Below are positions 35,667-46,423 of a DNA stretch of 64,000 bases, piece by piece. The notes beneath the pieces are model-generated. The model saw only the letters and a list, made by a program, of their open reading frames with translations. It was not told the DNA's origin and made no database searches. Source of the stretch: Shewanella mesophila (GTDB taxonomy: Bacteria > Pseudomonadota > Gammaproteobacteria > Enterobacterales > Shewanellaceae). Numbering within the stretch: position 1 is the stretch's first letter; each line of letters starts with the position of its first letter. The translations under genes and the position numbers were made by a program. The stretch spans positions 2,542,001-2,606,000 of the forward strand of contig NZ_CP080421.1 in the NCBI RefSeq assembly GCF_019457515.1, given 5' to 3'.

Positions 35667-36496
35667 AATGATAAGGGTAGCGTTTTAATAATTTTTTGAG
35701 TTAATTCACTTGGCGAAAAAGCCAATTGGTCAATACGATTGACACCGATGACACCAAAGAGACTATTTGACAATAATACATGCTCGAACTCGCCTAATTC
35801 GCTGTAGGTGACGGGCCTAATATCGACATTGAAGCCTGACTCAATAAACCAGTAAATCAGTTGCTCTCGCATCACGCCAGCGACTCCAGACAAGTGCAAG
35901 CTAGGTGTCACTACTTGGCTATTTTTAATCAAAAATAGATTCGCCATTGATGATTCAATAATGGTGTCTTGGGTATCTAACACCAACCAATCATCGAAGC
36001 CCTCTTCCAGCGTCTGGGCTTTAATGAGCACTTGTTCTAGCCGATTAAGGTGCTTCATGCCAGCGAGGCGTGTTTGTAAGGCCAAGCGCATATTGCTCGT
36101 TTGCAGCGCGATCCCTGTTGATTGCCACCGTCGATAATGAGTCGGAATAGGATGAAGCGAAATAACCTCGGTAGTCGCTGCTTTTTCTGGCGGTTGATAT
36201 CCACGCCCACCAACACCTCGACTCAGCAAAAGCTTAAGGCAAAAGTCACCATTAAACGACTTGTGCTCTTGTTGCACTATCGATGCAATTAGACCTTTAA
36301 GTTCGATAGAAGGTTGCCACTGTATTCCCAATCGTTTTGCACTTTGGGTTAAACGCGCCATGTGGGTATCGATAAATAACACCCCCTCTTTGGTGCAGCG
36401 CATAGTAGCAAAAAGGCCATCGCCATAAGCGAGGCCTCTATCAAACGCAGATACTGTCTCTTGACGAGCGCTATTGACCCATAGCAATCCTGACAT
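35663..36496 (-). CDS. pabC: aminodeoxychorismate lyase
   Basis: A 277-residue fold-IV PLP enzyme that releases pyruvate from 4-amino-4-deoxychorismate to give p-aminobenzoate for folate. The PLP Lys is in GMKHLNRLEQVL (about residue 140), and the second Glu motif is ESSMANLFLI. RGLAYGDGLFATMR near the N-terminus is family-typical. The gene sits two bases after dcd. In E. coli pabC follows fabF; here it is separated from the fab operon but keeps mltG-tmk-holB. Confidence 0.93.
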   Translation of the reverse strand: MSGLLWVNSARQETVSAFDRGLAYGDGLFATMRCTKEGVLFIDTHMARLTQSAKRLGIQWQPSIELKGLIASIVQQEHKSFNGDFCLKLLLSRGVGGRGYQPPEKAATTEVISLHPIPTHYRRWQSTGIALQTSNMRLALQTRLAGMKHLNRLEQVLIKAQTLEEGFDDWLVLDTQDTIIESSMANLFLIKNSQVVTPSLHLSGVAGVMREQLIYWFIESGFNVDIRPVTYSELGEFEHVLLSNSLFGVIGVNRIDQLAFSPSELTQKIIKTLPLSL

Positions 36497-36498
36497 GA

Positions 36499-37080
36499 TT
36501 AGTCCTGACTGATCCGACTTGCGACGGCTTCTTGTTGATCTCTATACTTAGCGCTTTTACGCTGGTTGTACGGACGTGCAACCGGCGAATTTAATCGCTC
36601 AAAGTTAAGCGCGCCAATCGTCATTAAAGGACGAAGCGCCAATGGCAGCTTTCCGCTGTTATAAAACTCGAGCACTATCTTGCCTTGCCAACCTGGGTCG
36701 ATACGGTGTGCAGTGACATGCACCATCAAACCGAGACGCGCAAGTGAAGAGCGTCCATCAAGCCAGCCAACGATATCTGCAGGTAAAGTGACATTTTCAT
36801 GGGTAATAGCCAACGCAAGTTCACCTGGGTGCAAAAAAAATGCTCCCCCTTCGGGGATCACGATTTTGTCGCTCATCACACTATCGAGCGCTGCCTGCAT
36901 TTCGGCACTTGGACCACTTAAGTCAATAAAAGGAGCCGTATGATCTTGAAATACGCGAAACTGATTGCCCAATTTGACATCAACACTGACACCACTAATC
37001 GCGTCGGCATCAGGACGGGGCTCGATAATAATCGTGCCGTCATCTAAACATGCTTCAATCTCTAAATCAGTCAAACGCAT
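36499..37080 (-). CDS. dcd: dCTP deaminase
   Basis: A 193-residue enzyme, exactly E. coli length, that converts dCTP to dUTP, the main route to dTMP in enterics. [36 protein letters not shown] contains the Ser/Arg and the catalytic Glu residues (about 106-141). The C-terminal lid [14 protein letters not shown] is present. It is 27 bases downstream of udk, the same order as in E. coli. Confidence 0.97.
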   Translation of the reverse strand: MRLTDLEIEACLDDGTIIIEPRPDADAISGVSVDVKLGNQFRVFQDHTAPFIDLSGPSAEMQAALDSVMSDKIVIPEGGAFFLHPGELALAITHENVTLPADIVGWLDGRSSLARLGLMVHVTAHRIDPGWQGKIVLEFYNSGKLPLALRPLMTIGALNFERLNSPVARPYNQRKSAKYRDQQEAVASRISQD

Positions 37081-37107
37081 CTCAACTAAACTCCTAAATT
37101 GAACCTG

Positions 37108-37743
37108 CTATCTTACCAAGAGGTGTTGAATTCTCGCTTTCAAAATGTCGGTTGCAATACGGTTTTTACCGCCGCGAGGAACAATAATGTCAGCGTATTG
37201 CTTAGATGGATCGATAAACTGTAAAAACATGGGTCTCACCGTTTGAGTATATTGCTGCATAACGGACTCCATCGTTCTGCCACGTTCAGCAACATCACGA
37301 GATAAACGACGCATAAAGCAGATATCAAGCGGTGTATCCATAAACACGCTGGCGTCCATCTTCTCTCTCAGTGTTGGGTCTGTTAGCAGTAAAATCCCCT
37401 CAAGAATAATCACTTTCTTGGGCGTCATCTTAACGGTTTCTGCAATACGCGTATGTTCGGTATAGCTGTATTGAGGAATATCCACCGCTTGACCGTTTTT
37501 AAGGGCTTCTAGATGCTCACACAACAGTGGATGGTCTAGCGCCTTAGGGTGGTCGTAATTGGTCAATACTCGCTGATCCATCGATAGATGGCTCTGATCT
37601 TTATAGTAAGCATCCTCCGCAATCACACCTATTTCATCGGTGCCTAAATCGCGACATAACTCTTCATAAATCGTCTTCGCGATTAGACTCTTACCCGATG
37701 CTGATGCCCCAGCAATACCAATAATGACACATTGCGATTTCAT
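37108..37743 (-). CDS. udk: uridine kinase
   Basis: A 211-residue kinase phosphorylating uridine and cytidine with GTP or ATP in salvage. The P-loop [17 protein letters not shown] (residues 9-25), the DHP of [11 protein letters not shown] and the Arg-rich [14 protein letters not shown] motif are intact. It is 10 bases after mrp and upstream of dcd, so a shared transcript is likely. Confidence 0.97.
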   Translation of the reverse strand: MKSQCVIIGIAGASASGKSLIAKTIYEELCRDLGTDEIGVIAEDAYYKDQSHLSMDQRVLTNYDHPKALDHPLLCEHLEALKNGQAVDIPQYSYTEHTRIAETVKMTPKKVIILEGILLLTDPTLREKMDASVFMDTPLDICFMRRLSRDVAERGRTMESVMQQYTQTVRPMFLQFIDPSKQYADIIVPRGGKNRIATDILKARIQHLLVR

Positions 37744-37753
37744 GCTTTAAACC

Positions 37754-38866
37754 TTACTCATCTTCTGAAATTGAAATTGAAACGACACTTTGTGCCTGAG
37801 TTAACGCCAGTTGCGCGCCAACTTTTCTTGCGATAGCTAAATAAAGCTGTGCAACCTGACCTTCACTATCTGCTACCACAGTCGGCACGCCGTTATCAAC
37901 ATCTTCCCGAATATTGAGTTTAAGCGGCAACTGGCCTAACAGAGGTACATTGTAGCGCTGCGCCATTTTAGCGCCACCATCTTGACCAAACGGATGCTCT
38001 TTATGACCACATTCACTGCAGAGGTGAAAACTCATGTTTTCAACAATCCCCAGCACAGGAATATTCACTTTCTGGAACATACTGACGCCTTTCTTAGCGT
38101 CAGCAAGCGCGATATCTTGTGGTGTTGTCACTATAACCGTGCCACTTACAGGGACTTTTTGTGACAAGGTCAATTGAATATCGCCCGTTCCTGGTGGCAT
38201 ATCGATAACCAGATAATCGAGTTCAGGCCACAGCGTTTCGTTTAGCAACTGAGCTAACGCGCCTGCTGCCATTGGACCACGCCAAACTGCCGCTTCATCA
38301 CCGCCTAACATAAAACCAATAGACTGTGCGGCAATTCCATGAGCACTCGCCGCGGTCATCATTTTGCCATCTGGGGATACCGGATTGAAATCTGGGACGC
38401 CTAGCATGATAGGAATTGAAGGACCGTAAATATCAGCATCGAGAATACCCACTTTGGCGCCTTCAGCTGCTAATGCTAACGCCAAATTAACCGCCGTCGT
38501 CGACTTCCCTACACCACCTTTACCCGATGCTACGGCAATAACTTGCTTTACATTCGGCAATGGCTCTACTGCACCAGAGGCGATGGTCGCAGGTTGAAAG
38601 TCAATTTCACATTCCACTTCATCAATGGCGTCGAGTACGGCTAGCTTGTTGGTGATTGCCATTACAGTGTCACGATATTGTGTCTGACAGGGATAGGGAT
38701 AGCACAATCCAAGTTGCAAACGCTTGCCTTCAATATCTAGCTTAGTAACACAACCCGCGGTCACTAAACCTTGCTGTAAATTTGGATCTTGATATGCGTC
38801 TAAAATGGCCAAAACTGGCCCGAGAAGATCATCACTAAGGTGATAATTATGAGAAGCTGAAGACAA
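37754..38866 (-). CDS. apbC: iron-sulfur cluster carrier ATPase Mrp/ApbC
   Basis: A 370-residue Mrp/NBP35-type P-loop ATPase that binds and transfers Fe-S clusters. It has an N-terminal MIP18-like domain (residues 1-95) and the deviant Walker A ASGKGGVGKSTTAVNL (about 112-127). The cluster-binding CxxC is in HLCSECGHKEHPFG. A TTG start at 38866 with AGGGGG seven bases upstream is well supported. It begins the leftward run and is divergent from metG, as in E. coli. Confidence 0.95.
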   Translation of the reverse strand: MSSASHNYHLSDDLLGPVLAILDAYQDPNLQQGLVTAGCVTKLDIEGKRLQLGLCYPYPCQTQYRDTVMAITNKLAVLDAIDEVECEIDFQPATIASGAVEPLPNVKQVIAVASGKGGVGKSTTAVNLALALAAEGAKVGILDADIYGPSIPIMLGVPDFNPVSPDGKMMTAASAHGIAAQSIGFMLGGDEAAVWRGPMAAGALAQLLNETLWPELDYLVIDMPPGTGDIQLTLSQKVPVSGTVIVTTPQDIALADAKKGVSMFQKVNIPVLGIVENMSFHLCSECGHKEHPFGQDGGAKMAQRYNVPLLGQLPLKLNIREDVDNGVPTVVADSEGQVAQLYLAIARKVGAQLALTQAQSVVSISISEDE

Positions 38867-39025
38867 AACGACTACCCCCTAAATTTAATTTGGCTAAGTG
38901 TATCAGAAATTCTGACAATATTCGGATAGATTTAGCTCAGTTAAAGCAGCTTTTGGTGAAACTTATGCAATGATCGGTTAGTATCTATGCCATTCTTTTT
39001 GGGCACTTACTGATTTTGAGACAAG

Positions 39026-41047
39026 ATGACAACTTCACAACGTAAAATTCTCGTGACTAGCGCACTTCCTTATGCCAATGGACCGATCCATTTAGGTCAC
39101 ATGTTGGAATATATTCAAACCGATATTTGGGCTCGCTTCCAAAAGCTGCGTGGACACGAGTGTCATTATATTTGCGCCGACGATGCCCACGGCACACCGA
39201 TTATGTTGAAGGCGCAACAATTAGGTATTGCGCCAGAAGAGATGATTGCTCAAGTACAAAAAGAGCATCAACAAGACTTTGCTGACTTCAATATTGAATT
39301 CGATAACTTCCACAGTACTCACAGCGATGAGAACCGCGCACTAGCCACTGAAATTTATCTAAAGCTACGCGACGGTGGTTACATTAAGTCGAGAACAATT
39401 TCACAACTATTCGATCCAGAAAAGTCGATGTTCCTTCCCGATCGTTTTGTCAAAGGTACTTGCCCTAAGTGTAAGTCCGTCGACCAATATGGCGATAACT
39501 GTGATAGCTGTGGCGCAACCTACAGCCCAACAGATCTAATCGATCCTAAATCTGCCGTATCGGGCGCAACTCCGATAATGAAAGACAGTGAGCACTTCTT
39601 TTTTGACCTTCCTGCGTTTGAAGACATGCTTAAAGAGTGGACACGTTCTGGCTCGCTGCAACAAGAGATGGCGAATAAATTAGGCGAATGGTTCGACCAA
39701 GGTCTACAGCAGTGGGATATTAGTCGTGACGCTCCGTACTTCGGCTTCGAGATCCCGGATGCGCCAGGTAAGTTTTTCTACGTGTGGCTAGATGCGCCTA
39801 TTGGCTACATGGGTTCATTTAAAAACCTTTGCAACAAGCGTGAAGGCCTAAACTTCGACGAGTTTTGGGGTAAAGACTCTACTGCTGAGGTTTATCACTT
39901 TATCGGTAAAGATATTGTCTATTTCCATAGCCTATTCTGGCCAGCGATGCTTGAAGGTGCAGGTTTCCGCAAGCCTAACAGTGTTTATGCTCATGGTTAT
40001 GTCACTGTCAATGGCGCAAAGATGTCTAAATCTAAAGGTACCTTTATTAAGGCGCGTACTTATTTAGATAATTTAGATCCTGAATATCTTCGTTATTACT
40101 ACGCAGCAAAGTTGAGTAGCCGTATTGATGATTTAGATCTGAACTTGGAAGATTTTGCACAGCGAGTAAACTCAGACCTTGTTGGCAAATTAGTTAACTT
40201 AGCCTCTCGTACCGCTGGATTCATCAGCAAACGCTTTGATGGCAAGTTGGCCAAAGTGGCCGATCAGTCATTAACTGAAGCCTTCTTAGCCAAACAGGAA
40301 ACAATCGCTCAATTTTACGAAACTCGCGAGTTTGGTAAGGCGATGCGCGAAATCATGGCGCTAGCCGACATCGCCAATGGTTTTGTCGCCGATGCAGCAC
40401 CTTGGCAGCTAGTTAAGCAAGAAGACAAACAAGATGAAGCACATCAGGTTTGCAGTAATGCACTTAACCTGTTCCGAATTTTGGTCACTTACCTTAAACC
40501 AGTACTACCTAAACTGGCTAAAGACGTAGAAGGCTTCCTGCTATTAGACCTAACTTGGGACGACTTAGGCCGTGACCTAGCAGGGCATCAAATTGCGCCA
40601 TTCAAGGCACTAATGCAGCGCGTTGAGATGAAAAACATCGAAGCGATCATCGAAGCCTCTACCGAAAACTTACAAGTTAGCGAGGCACCAAAGAGTCAGC
40701 TAGATCTTGACCCAATAAGCGAAGAGATAAGTTTTGATGATTTCGCCAAACTCGACTTACGTATTGCACGTATCGCAAAAGCTGAGCATGTGCCTGAAGC
40801 GAACAAGTTACTGAAACTGCAACTTGATCTAGGCGGTGAAACCAAGCAAGTCTTTGCTGGGATAAAGTCAGCTTATGCACCAGAAGAGCTTGAAGGTAAA
40901 CTGACCGTGATGGTCGCAAACCTTGCGCCGCGTAAGATGCGTTTTGGCATGTCAGAAGGTATGGTACTTGCCGCGGGTCCTGGAAAGAAAGATTTGTGGA
41001 TTCTAGAGCCACACGAAGGTGCTCAGCCAGGTATGCGTGTTAAGTAA
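39026..41047 (+). CDS. metG: methionyl-tRNA synthetase
   Basis: A 673-residue class I synthetase. The HIGH-like HLGH is in [15 protein letters not shown] (about residue 23). The zinc-binding Cys set lies in [17 protein letters not shown] (about 146-162) and KMSKS in [11 protein letters not shown] (about 333). A C-terminal EMAP/Trbp111-like tRNA-binding domain ([12 protein letters not shown] onward, about 570-673) makes it the dimeric E. coli type. It is followed by a strong terminator. Confidence 0.98.
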   Translation: MTTSQRKILVTSALPYANGPIHLGHMLEYIQTDIWARFQKLRGHECHYICADDAHGTPIMLKAQQLGIAPEEMIAQVQKEHQQDFADFNIEFDNFHSTHSDENRALATEIYLKLRDGGYIKSRTISQLFDPEKSMFLPDRFVKGTCPKCKSVDQYGDNCDSCGATYSPTDLIDPKSAVSGATPIMKDSEHFFFDLPAFEDMLKEWTRSGSLQQEMANKLGEWFDQGLQQWDISRDAPYFGFEIPDAPGKFFYVWLDAPIGYMGSFKNLCNKREGLNFDEFWGKDSTAEVYHFIGKDIVYFHSLFWPAMLEGAGFRKPNSVYAHGYVTVNGAKMSKSKGTFIKARTYLDNLDPEYLRYYYAAKLSSRIDDLDLNLEDFAQRVNSDLVGKLVNLASRTAGFISKRFDGKLAKVADQSLTEAFLAKQETIAQFYETREFGKAMREIMALADIANGFVADAAPWQLVKQEDKQDEAHQVCSNALNLFRILVTYLKPVLPKLAKDVEGFLLLDLTWDDLGRDLAGHQIAPFKALMQRVEMKNIEAIIEASTENLQVSEAPKSQLDLDPISEEISFDDFAKLDLRIARIAKAEHVPEANKLLKLQLDLGGETKQVFAGIKSAYAPEELEGKLTVMVANLAPRKMRFGMSEGMVLAAGPGKKDLWILEPHEGAQPGMRVK

Positions 41048-41067
41048 CAAATTACACTTATTCAAAT

Positions 41068-41092
41068 AAAAGGCCGTTCAGCGGCCTTTTTA
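41068..41092. terminator. terminator of metG
   Basis: AAAAGGCCG (41068-41076), loop ttcag, and CGGCCTTTT (41082-41090), followed by T. It lies between convergent metG and the Nif3-like gene and may serve both. Confidence 0.9.
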
Positions 41093-41124
41093 CTATCTCT
41101 AAATCAACTTAGTAAAATACTCGC

Positions 41125-41877
41125 TTATACTGGATTAGTGATATCGACAAAGTGATGATCCAAATCAAACTTACGCGCTAAGTGTTCACCTAATGCCTGA
41201 ATACCAAAACGCTCTGTGGCGTGATGACCCGCAGCAAAATAATGAATATCTTGCTCGACAGCGCTATGGAAGGTCCGCTCTGACACTTCACCACTGATAA
41301 ATGCATCAAGGCCCAACTCAACCGCGATATCGATATAATCTTGAGCCCCACCGCTACACCAGGCTAAGTGACTTATGCCTCTATCGCTTTCCCCTAAACG
41401 TAGGGCCTCTCGGCCCAATACGCGACTGAGATGGAGAGAAAAGTCATCCACCGACATAGGCTCATCGAGACGACCCTGCCAAACTAGTCCCTGGGGGGAA
41501 TCGGCTATCGGCTCAGCGTCTATAATGCCTAGCGCCCTAGCAAGCTCAGCATTATTACCAAGCATAGGATGCGCATCAAGCGGTAAATGGTAACCATACA
41601 AATTGATCCCATTATTGATTAATGCTTTGATTCGCTTATATTTCATCCCTGTTATCACGTCACTCTCACCCTTCCAAAAAAAACCATGATGCACAAGTAA
41701 CGCATCGGCATTGAGTTCGATAGCGCGATCGATCAATGCCTGACAGGCTGTCACTCCAGTCACTATAGTTTTAATCTTATTGCGCCCCTCTACCTGCAAT
41801 CCATTCGGCGCATAATCTTTATAAGTTGCAACTTGTAAAAACTCGGCAAGATATTGAGTTAACTCTAAGCGATTCAT
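41125..41877 (-). CDS. Nif3-like dinuclear metal-centre protein (YbgI family)
   Basis: A 250-residue protein like E. coli YbgI, a hexameric ring with a two-metal site. The HHGFFWKGE motif (about residue 63) and the C-terminal HHATERFGIQAL supply metal ligands. Recent work ties family members to GTP cyclohydrolase-like or tRNA-related activities, but the role is not settled. It is a single gene between the metG terminator and an unknown small gene. Confidence 0.9.
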   Translation of the reverse strand: MNRLELTQYLAEFLQVATYKDYAPNGLQVEGRNKIKTIVTGVTACQALIDRAIELNADALLVHHGFFWKGESDVITGMKYKRIKALINNGINLYGYHLPLDAHPMLGNNAELARALGIIDAEPIADSPQGLVWQGRLDEPMSVDDFSLHLSRVLGREALRLGESDRGISHLAWCSGGAQDYIDIAVELGLDAFISGEVSERTFHSAVEQDIHYFAAGHHATERFGIQALGEHLARKFDLDHHFVDITNPV

Positions 41878-42091
41878 TCAAACTCCTCATCATTTCCCTA
41901 AATAAACAACCAAGCACAATCAATTAATGTCGCAAACACTAGGCTGTCATTATTGCGCTTAGTGTAGCCATAACTGAGGGGCAGTTCATAGAAATACGTT
42001 GAATTTCTGTGAAAATTGGACTTTTAAACCCTTTAAACTATAAAATTACTTCAAACCTTCAATTAAACATTAAAAGAAATAGGTTAAGACT

Positions 42092-42442
42092 ATGTCAAAG
42101 TTGACCAAAGAAGAGGTGATTAGCGCGTTAGAGTCTGCACTAAGCAAAACACAAGGGCAGACAGTTTCTATCGAGCAGAAAGGAAGTTGGTATAAAATCG
42201 ATGGTGGTAAATCTCTTCGTTTTAGCGAACTAGAAGCAATGCTTGCCGAGCAATGTGGCAATGTTGAAACATCTAAGCCTGCTAACAAGGTAAAAAAAAC
42301 GCCTGCAGCAGCTAAAAAGTCTGCACCAACAAAAGCGGCGAAAGAAGTACAAGCTAATCAGAGTTCAGGCTCTGGTATGACACCTAAAGAGCTATGGCGT
42401 GCAAAATTAGCCAATAAAGATCAACTTCCTCGCGGATTCTAA
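42092..42442 (+). CDS. small lysine/alanine-rich hypothetical protein
   Basis: A 116-residue cytosolic protein of no family I recognise. The N-terminal 55 residues look like a small folded domain (KEEVISALESALSKTQG, then GSWYKIDGGKSLRFSELEAML). A Lys/Ala/Pro-rich disordered linker follows (VKKTPAAAKKSAPTKAAKE) and a short conserved-looking tail PKELWRAKLANKDQLPRGF. Such a tail after a basic linker hints at a nucleic-acid or protein docking peptide; this is only an inference. It is a single gene ending at a strong terminator. Confidence 0.75.
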   Translation: MSKLTKEEVISALESALSKTQGQTVSIEQKGSWYKIDGGKSLRFSELEAMLAEQCGNVETSKPANKVKKTPAAAKKSAPTKAAKEVQANQSSGSGMTPKELWRAKLANKDQLPRGF

Positions 42443-42452
42443 TCTTTACTCT

Positions 42453-42484
42453 AACAAAGGAGCCTTATGGCTCCTTTGTTTTAA
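42453..42484 (+). terminator. terminator after the Lys/Ala-rich gene
   Basis: AACAAAGGAGCC (42453-42464), loop ttat, and GGCTCCTTTGTT (42469-42480), followed by TTT. It is a perfect 12-base stem 10 bases past the stop. Confidence 0.92.
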
Positions 42485-42953
42485 AGCTCACGCCAAAAAA
42501 CTGCTGACTTAGATTCTGTTTACACCGAGTAGACGGCACAACTCTCCCGATACTCACCTCCAATCTGTCTCACAATTCAATCCATCGCTCTTGGTTATAA
42601 CGATACTAGATCACAGACTATTGTTTACACCGTTGATACCTAACCGAAAAGTCACTATAAGCTCAAGCTGAGTTAGCCAAATGATGGATCTCCCAATGTC
42701 ATCATACTTAACCTGAACTCACATGAAGAGACTGAATCATTCTCGACTAATTTACTGTTCTACAGCCAAGTATTCTTAAGCTTGTCACCACTTTTTCGAC
42801 TAAGGCGTATTCACGTGCCAGCAGTCAGTTGAATGCAAGGCTGCTAGAAAAATTAAAGGCTATTTGAAACATGTTTATTACTCCAGTTCAGGTGAGTTAG
42901 GTTTTCCCAAACAAATCATCAGCAACAATCTCAACATATAAGGTAATCGTTAG
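42485..42953. other. long intergenic stretch before pdxY
   Basis: No gene, RNA or mobile element is recognised in these 469 bases. The only structure noted is an 11-base direct repeat TGTTTACACCG at 42517-42527 and 42622-42632, 105 bases apart. Base composition is like other spacers. It must contain the pdxY promoter. Confidence 0.4.
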
Positions 42954-43808
42954 GTGAAAGGAATTATTTCAATCCAATCGCATGTCGTATTCGGCCATGC
43001 CGGTAATAGTTCAGCAGTTTTCCCGCTACAACGCATGGGAATGGAGGTTTGGCCTATCCACACGGTACAATTTTCAAACCACACTCAATATCAACAAGGT
43101 TGGACCGGACGCGCATTTTCGGCCGACCACATTGATGAATTAATCAGTGGTATCGACAACATAGGTAAACTTAGTGATTGTGAAGCAATACTGTCCGGTT
43201 ATCAGGGCAGCGCTGAGCAGTGCCAAGCCATTATTAACACCGTCAGCAAAGTGAAGGCGAAAAACATAAACGCGATTTATGTATGTGACCCGGTCATGGG
43301 CGATCCAGAAAAAGGCTGCATTCTCGCCGAAGGGATCACAGAACAACTCATCAACCAAGTGATGCCTATCGCCGATGTGATTGTGCCCAATCAATTTGAG
43401 TTAAGCCAGTTTACTAAGATGGAGATCACTAACCTAGAACAGGCCAAAGCCGCCTGTGAAAAGGCGTTAGCATTAGGCCCTAAAATGGTACTGGTTAAGC
43501 ATCTGCATTCTAGTTTAGCTAACACCTTCACTATGATGTTAGCGACACATTCAGCTTGCTATATCTGCCAACGCCCACAACTGGCATTCGATAAACAACC
43601 TGTCGGAGTTGGCGATCTGATCTCCGCGCTGTTTACTGGGGGATTACTCAAAGGAATGAGCCCTGTTGCTGCATTTGAACATGCAGCCAACGCTAGCTAT
43701 GGTGTACTCAAGGTCACTCAACAAAATCGCCACTGGGAGTTACAAACGATCAAGGCGCAGGATGAGTTGGTGTCACCCACTGAGCAGTTTAAAGCCCAAG
43801 TCGTTTAA
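42954..43808 (+). CDS. pdxY: pyridoxal kinase PdxY
   Basis: A 284-residue ribokinase-fold kinase that salvages pyridoxal to pyridoxal phosphate. It aligns with E. coli PdxY from [19 protein letters not shown]. The substrate and anion-hole motifs are [15 protein letters not shown] and [18 protein letters not shown] (catalytic Asp). It starts with GTG, with AAGG upstream. It is a single gene. Confidence 0.93.
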   Translation: MKGIISIQSHVVFGHAGNSSAVFPLQRMGMEVWPIHTVQFSNHTQYQQGWTGRAFSADHIDELISGIDNIGKLSDCEAILSGYQGSAEQCQAIINTVSKVKAKNINAIYVCDPVMGDPEKGCILAEGITEQLINQVMPIADVIVPNQFELSQFTKMEITNLEQAKAACEKALALGPKMVLVKHLHSSLANTFTMMLATHSACYICQRPQLAFDKQPVGVGDLISALFTGGLLKGMSPVAAFEHAANASYGVLKVTQQNRHWELQTIKAQDELVSPTEQFKAQVV

Positions 43809-43942
43809 AAATAATCCAATAAAAGCGCTAATCTTTATCCGATAACCCCTTGGTCCTGCTTTAAGGGCCAAGTGGATTAACGAAAGAGCCGACAAAAGCC
43901 CAGCCAGCAGTTCCAGATAGCGCTAACTTACTATCCCACTAA

Positions 43943-44434
43943 CTACATCGCGATATCGACTCGTACTCGGCCTTTTAGATAGACAACTCTCACCTCATCA
44001 TCGGCACTAAACACCATTCCAGGGTCATAATCCTGAATAACCATCACTTGCTCACCATCTTCGAACGTTATCATCAACTCCACGAGTTTCAGTTCTTGGT
44101 AATAATCACTGCTATAGCGATTACCTACCCCGGCACCGATCATGGCGCCAAGAACGGTTGCCACATCTTTTCCTGAGCCGCCGCCAAACTGATGACCAAT
44201 AACACCACCTAACAACGCCCCGCCAAATGTTTTCCAGCCTTGATTACGATCTTCAACTAACTGGGTTTGGGTTATGTTTCGCACTGAAGTCACATAACCA
44301 TAAACAACTTTCTCAACCGGTACCGCTTGGTCACGTTCATAAGCAGCTATAGCATGTGATGGCAGACCCAATGTGCTGGTCGCGACAAAAACAATACAAA
44401 CAAGACTAAAGAAACGGCTTATAGGTTTCAACAT
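43943..44434 (-). CDS. glycine-zipper 2TM domain envelope protein
   Basis: A 163-residue exported protein. A signal peptide with likely cleavage after SHAIA (about residue 30) has no lipobox Cys. The centre is a glycine zipper (GGALLGGVIGHQFGGG then GAMIGAGVGN, about 72-105) as in SlyB and YcfJ. The C-terminal 50 residues form a beta-rich small domain (VMVIQDYDPGMVFSADDEVRVVYLKG). It is probably located in the periplasm or outer membrane. Its function is unknown, though relatives respond to envelope stress. It is divergent from aat. Confidence 0.82.
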   Translation of the reverse strand: MLKPISRFFSLVCIVFVATSTLGLPSHAIAAYERDQAVPVEKVVYGYVTSVRNITQTQLVEDRNQGWKTFGGALLGGVIGHQFGGGSGKDVATVLGAMIGAGVGNRYSSDYYQELKLVELMITFEDGEQVMVIQDYDPGMVFSADDEVRVVYLKGRVRVDIAM

Positions 44435-44486
44435 GGCAGGTTTTCCGCTAACTTATAGAGAGGCTATCAACTAATTTTACTCAATT

Positions 44487-45197
44487 GTGAACTCACTGTC
44501 CTATTTAAATCATGAGCTGGCCAAGTTCCCATCGCCAGAATACGCATTGACCGATCCCAATGGTTTATTGGCTATCGGCGGAGATCTACACCCTAAACGC
44601 CTGCTAAGCGCTTATTATGACGGGATCTTTCCATGGTTTAACGAAAATGACCCTATCTTATGGTGGTCGCCAGATCCCCGCGCAGTCTTTGTGCCGGGAT
44701 CGATGAAAATTAGCCGCAGCCTAAAACGCCATGTTAAAAAGAGTCATTGGCACTTTAGTGTCAATAGGGCCTTTGCTCAAGTTATCGAAAACTGCGCAAA
44801 AACCAGAGAAGGACAAGATGGTACCTGGATAACCCAAGAGATACAGGATGCATACAAAGCACTGCATATTCAAGGTAAGGCGCATTCAATCGAGGTTTGG
44901 GAGAACGACGAGTTGGTAGGAGGATTATATGGTCTTGCTATTGGGCAGGTATTTTGTGGAGAATCTATGTTTCATCACAAAACAAACGCCTCAAAAGCAG
45001 CAATGATGATGTTACATCAACACTTACTAACCCATAAGTTTCGCCTTATTGATGCCCAAGTAATGAATCCTCATCTTCAGTCTTTAGGTGCCAAAGCATT
45101 AAAACGTAGTGATTTTATCAACCTGTTAAAACGTTTCAGAGATATCGAAGTCGCCAGTGATACTTGGCACTCTGCCGAGGTCTATCTTGAGCTCTAA
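44487..45197 (+). CDS. aat: leucyl/phenylalanyl-tRNA-protein transferase
   Basis: A 236-residue GNAT-like transferase that adds Leu or Phe from aminoacyl-tRNA to N-terminal Arg or Lys of proteins, marking them for ClpS-ClpAP. The family signature [21 protein letters not shown] (split around residues 49-70) and [18 protein letters not shown] are intact. It starts with GTG. The bpt start overlaps its last 11 bases. It lies in a cluster with bpt, infA, clpA and clpS. Confidence 0.95.
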   Translation: MNSLSYLNHELAKFPSPEYALTDPNGLLAIGGDLHPKRLLSAYYDGIFPWFNENDPILWWSPDPRAVFVPGSMKISRSLKRHVKKSHWHFSVNRAFAQVIENCAKTREGQDGTWITQEIQDAYKALHIQGKAHSIEVWENDELVGGLYGLAIGQVFCGESMFHHKTNASKAAMMMLHQHLLTHKFRLIDAQVMNPHLQSLGAKALKRSDFINLLKRFRDIEVASDTWHSAEVYLEL

Positions 45198-45891
45198 GTC
45201 AGACACGATTCAAGTTGGTATGACCAACACGTTTATATGTAGTTATCTACCCGAACAACAAGAGCAGCTACTCGTTCTGCAAGAAAATACCATTAATGTG
45301 GAACTGTTTGAGCAGTTATTGAGTCTAGGATTTCGACGTAGCGGAGAGATGCTATATAAACCGCACTGTCCCCATTGCCAAGCATGTCAGCCAATAAGGA
45401 TACCGGTAAAGCAATTTACTCCCTCTCGGCGACAGAAACGTACCTTAAAAAATAACCGAGATTTAAGTTGGTCCATCGTCAAGGCAACATCAGATGAGCA
45501 TTATCAGCTTTATCAACAATATATCGAACAACGTCATCATGATGGTCCCATGTTCCCGCCATCGAGAGAACAATACGATAACTTTATTCAATGCGCATGG
45601 CATCAACCACTCTTGATTGAAATCAGAAGCTGCAACGCATTGATTGGCGTCGCCATAACCGACATGCTGCCCAATAGTCTATCAGCCATTTATAGCTTTT
45701 TCTCTCCAACGCAAGATAAGCGTTCGATGGGCGCATTGATGATCCTTGTTCAATGTCGTATTGCTAAATTAATGGGAAAAGATTTTTTATATTTGGGTTA
45801 TCAAATCGATGCATCGAGAAAAATGAACTACAAAAAAGCATACCAACCCTACCAGATCCTTACTGCAAACGGTTGGCAGCAAAGTGAATAA
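45187..45891 (+). CDS. bpt: aspartate/glutamate leucyltransferase
   Basis: About 234 residues, a bacterial ATE1-like transferase that joins Leu to N-terminal Asp or Glu, making them N-degrons. The N-terminal [13 protein letters not shown] and the Cys-rich [19 protein letters not shown] (about residues 45-63) are typical. [13 protein letters not shown] follows. I start at the TTG at 45187, inside aat, with GAGG six bases upstream. An upstream ATG in the frame at 45157 overlaps aat more deeply and adds non-homologous residues. Translational coupling with aat is likely. Confidence 0.92.
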   Translation: MSSKSDTIQVGMTNTFICSYLPEQQEQLLVLQENTINVELFEQLLSLGFRRSGEMLYKPHCPHCQACQPIRIPVKQFTPSRRQKRTLKNNRDLSWSIVKATSDEHYQLYQQYIEQRHHDGPMFPPSREQYDNFIQCAWHQPLLIEIRSCNALIGVAITDMLPNSLSAIYSFFSPTQDKRSMGALMILVQCRIAKLMGKDFLYLGYQIDASRKMNYKKAYQPYQILTANGWQQSE

Positions 45892-46017
45892 TCCCCTGAT
45901 TGTAGAAAAAATAATGCAAACAGTTATTTCGGGATAACTAACCACCTCTTTACAGCAAGCGTATTTTGCGGCATGATACGCCCGTTTTTAATATTTGAAG
46001 GCTAACAGGATAACTGA

Positions 46018-46239
<222 letters not shown>

Positions 46240-46260
46240 AGTTAGCTAACGATTTAATTA

Positions 46261-46284
46261 AAAACCGGCAGAGCCGGTTTTTTT
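46261..46284 (+). terminator. terminator of infA
   Basis: AAAACCGGC (46261-46269), loop aga, and GCCGGTTTT (46273-46281), followed by TTT. It is about 20 bases past the stop. Confidence 0.92.
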
Positions 46285-46377
46285 GTTTACTAAATTTAGT
46301 TTCATATTGTATTTCAACGCAACTAAAGTCAGTAGACTCTGCATCAAAGATGCATTTTTTACCGATCGATAGAAACA

Positions 46378-46403
46378 AAAAGGGCTGCAATTGCAGCCCT
46401 TTT
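46378..46403 (-). terminator. terminator of clpA
   Basis: A perfect 26-base palindrome, AAAAGGGCTGCAA and its complement, ends in a T-run on the minus strand about 20 bases past the clpA stop. Confidence 0.88.
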
Positions 46404-46423
46404 ATATGCTTATTTTTTATAGA

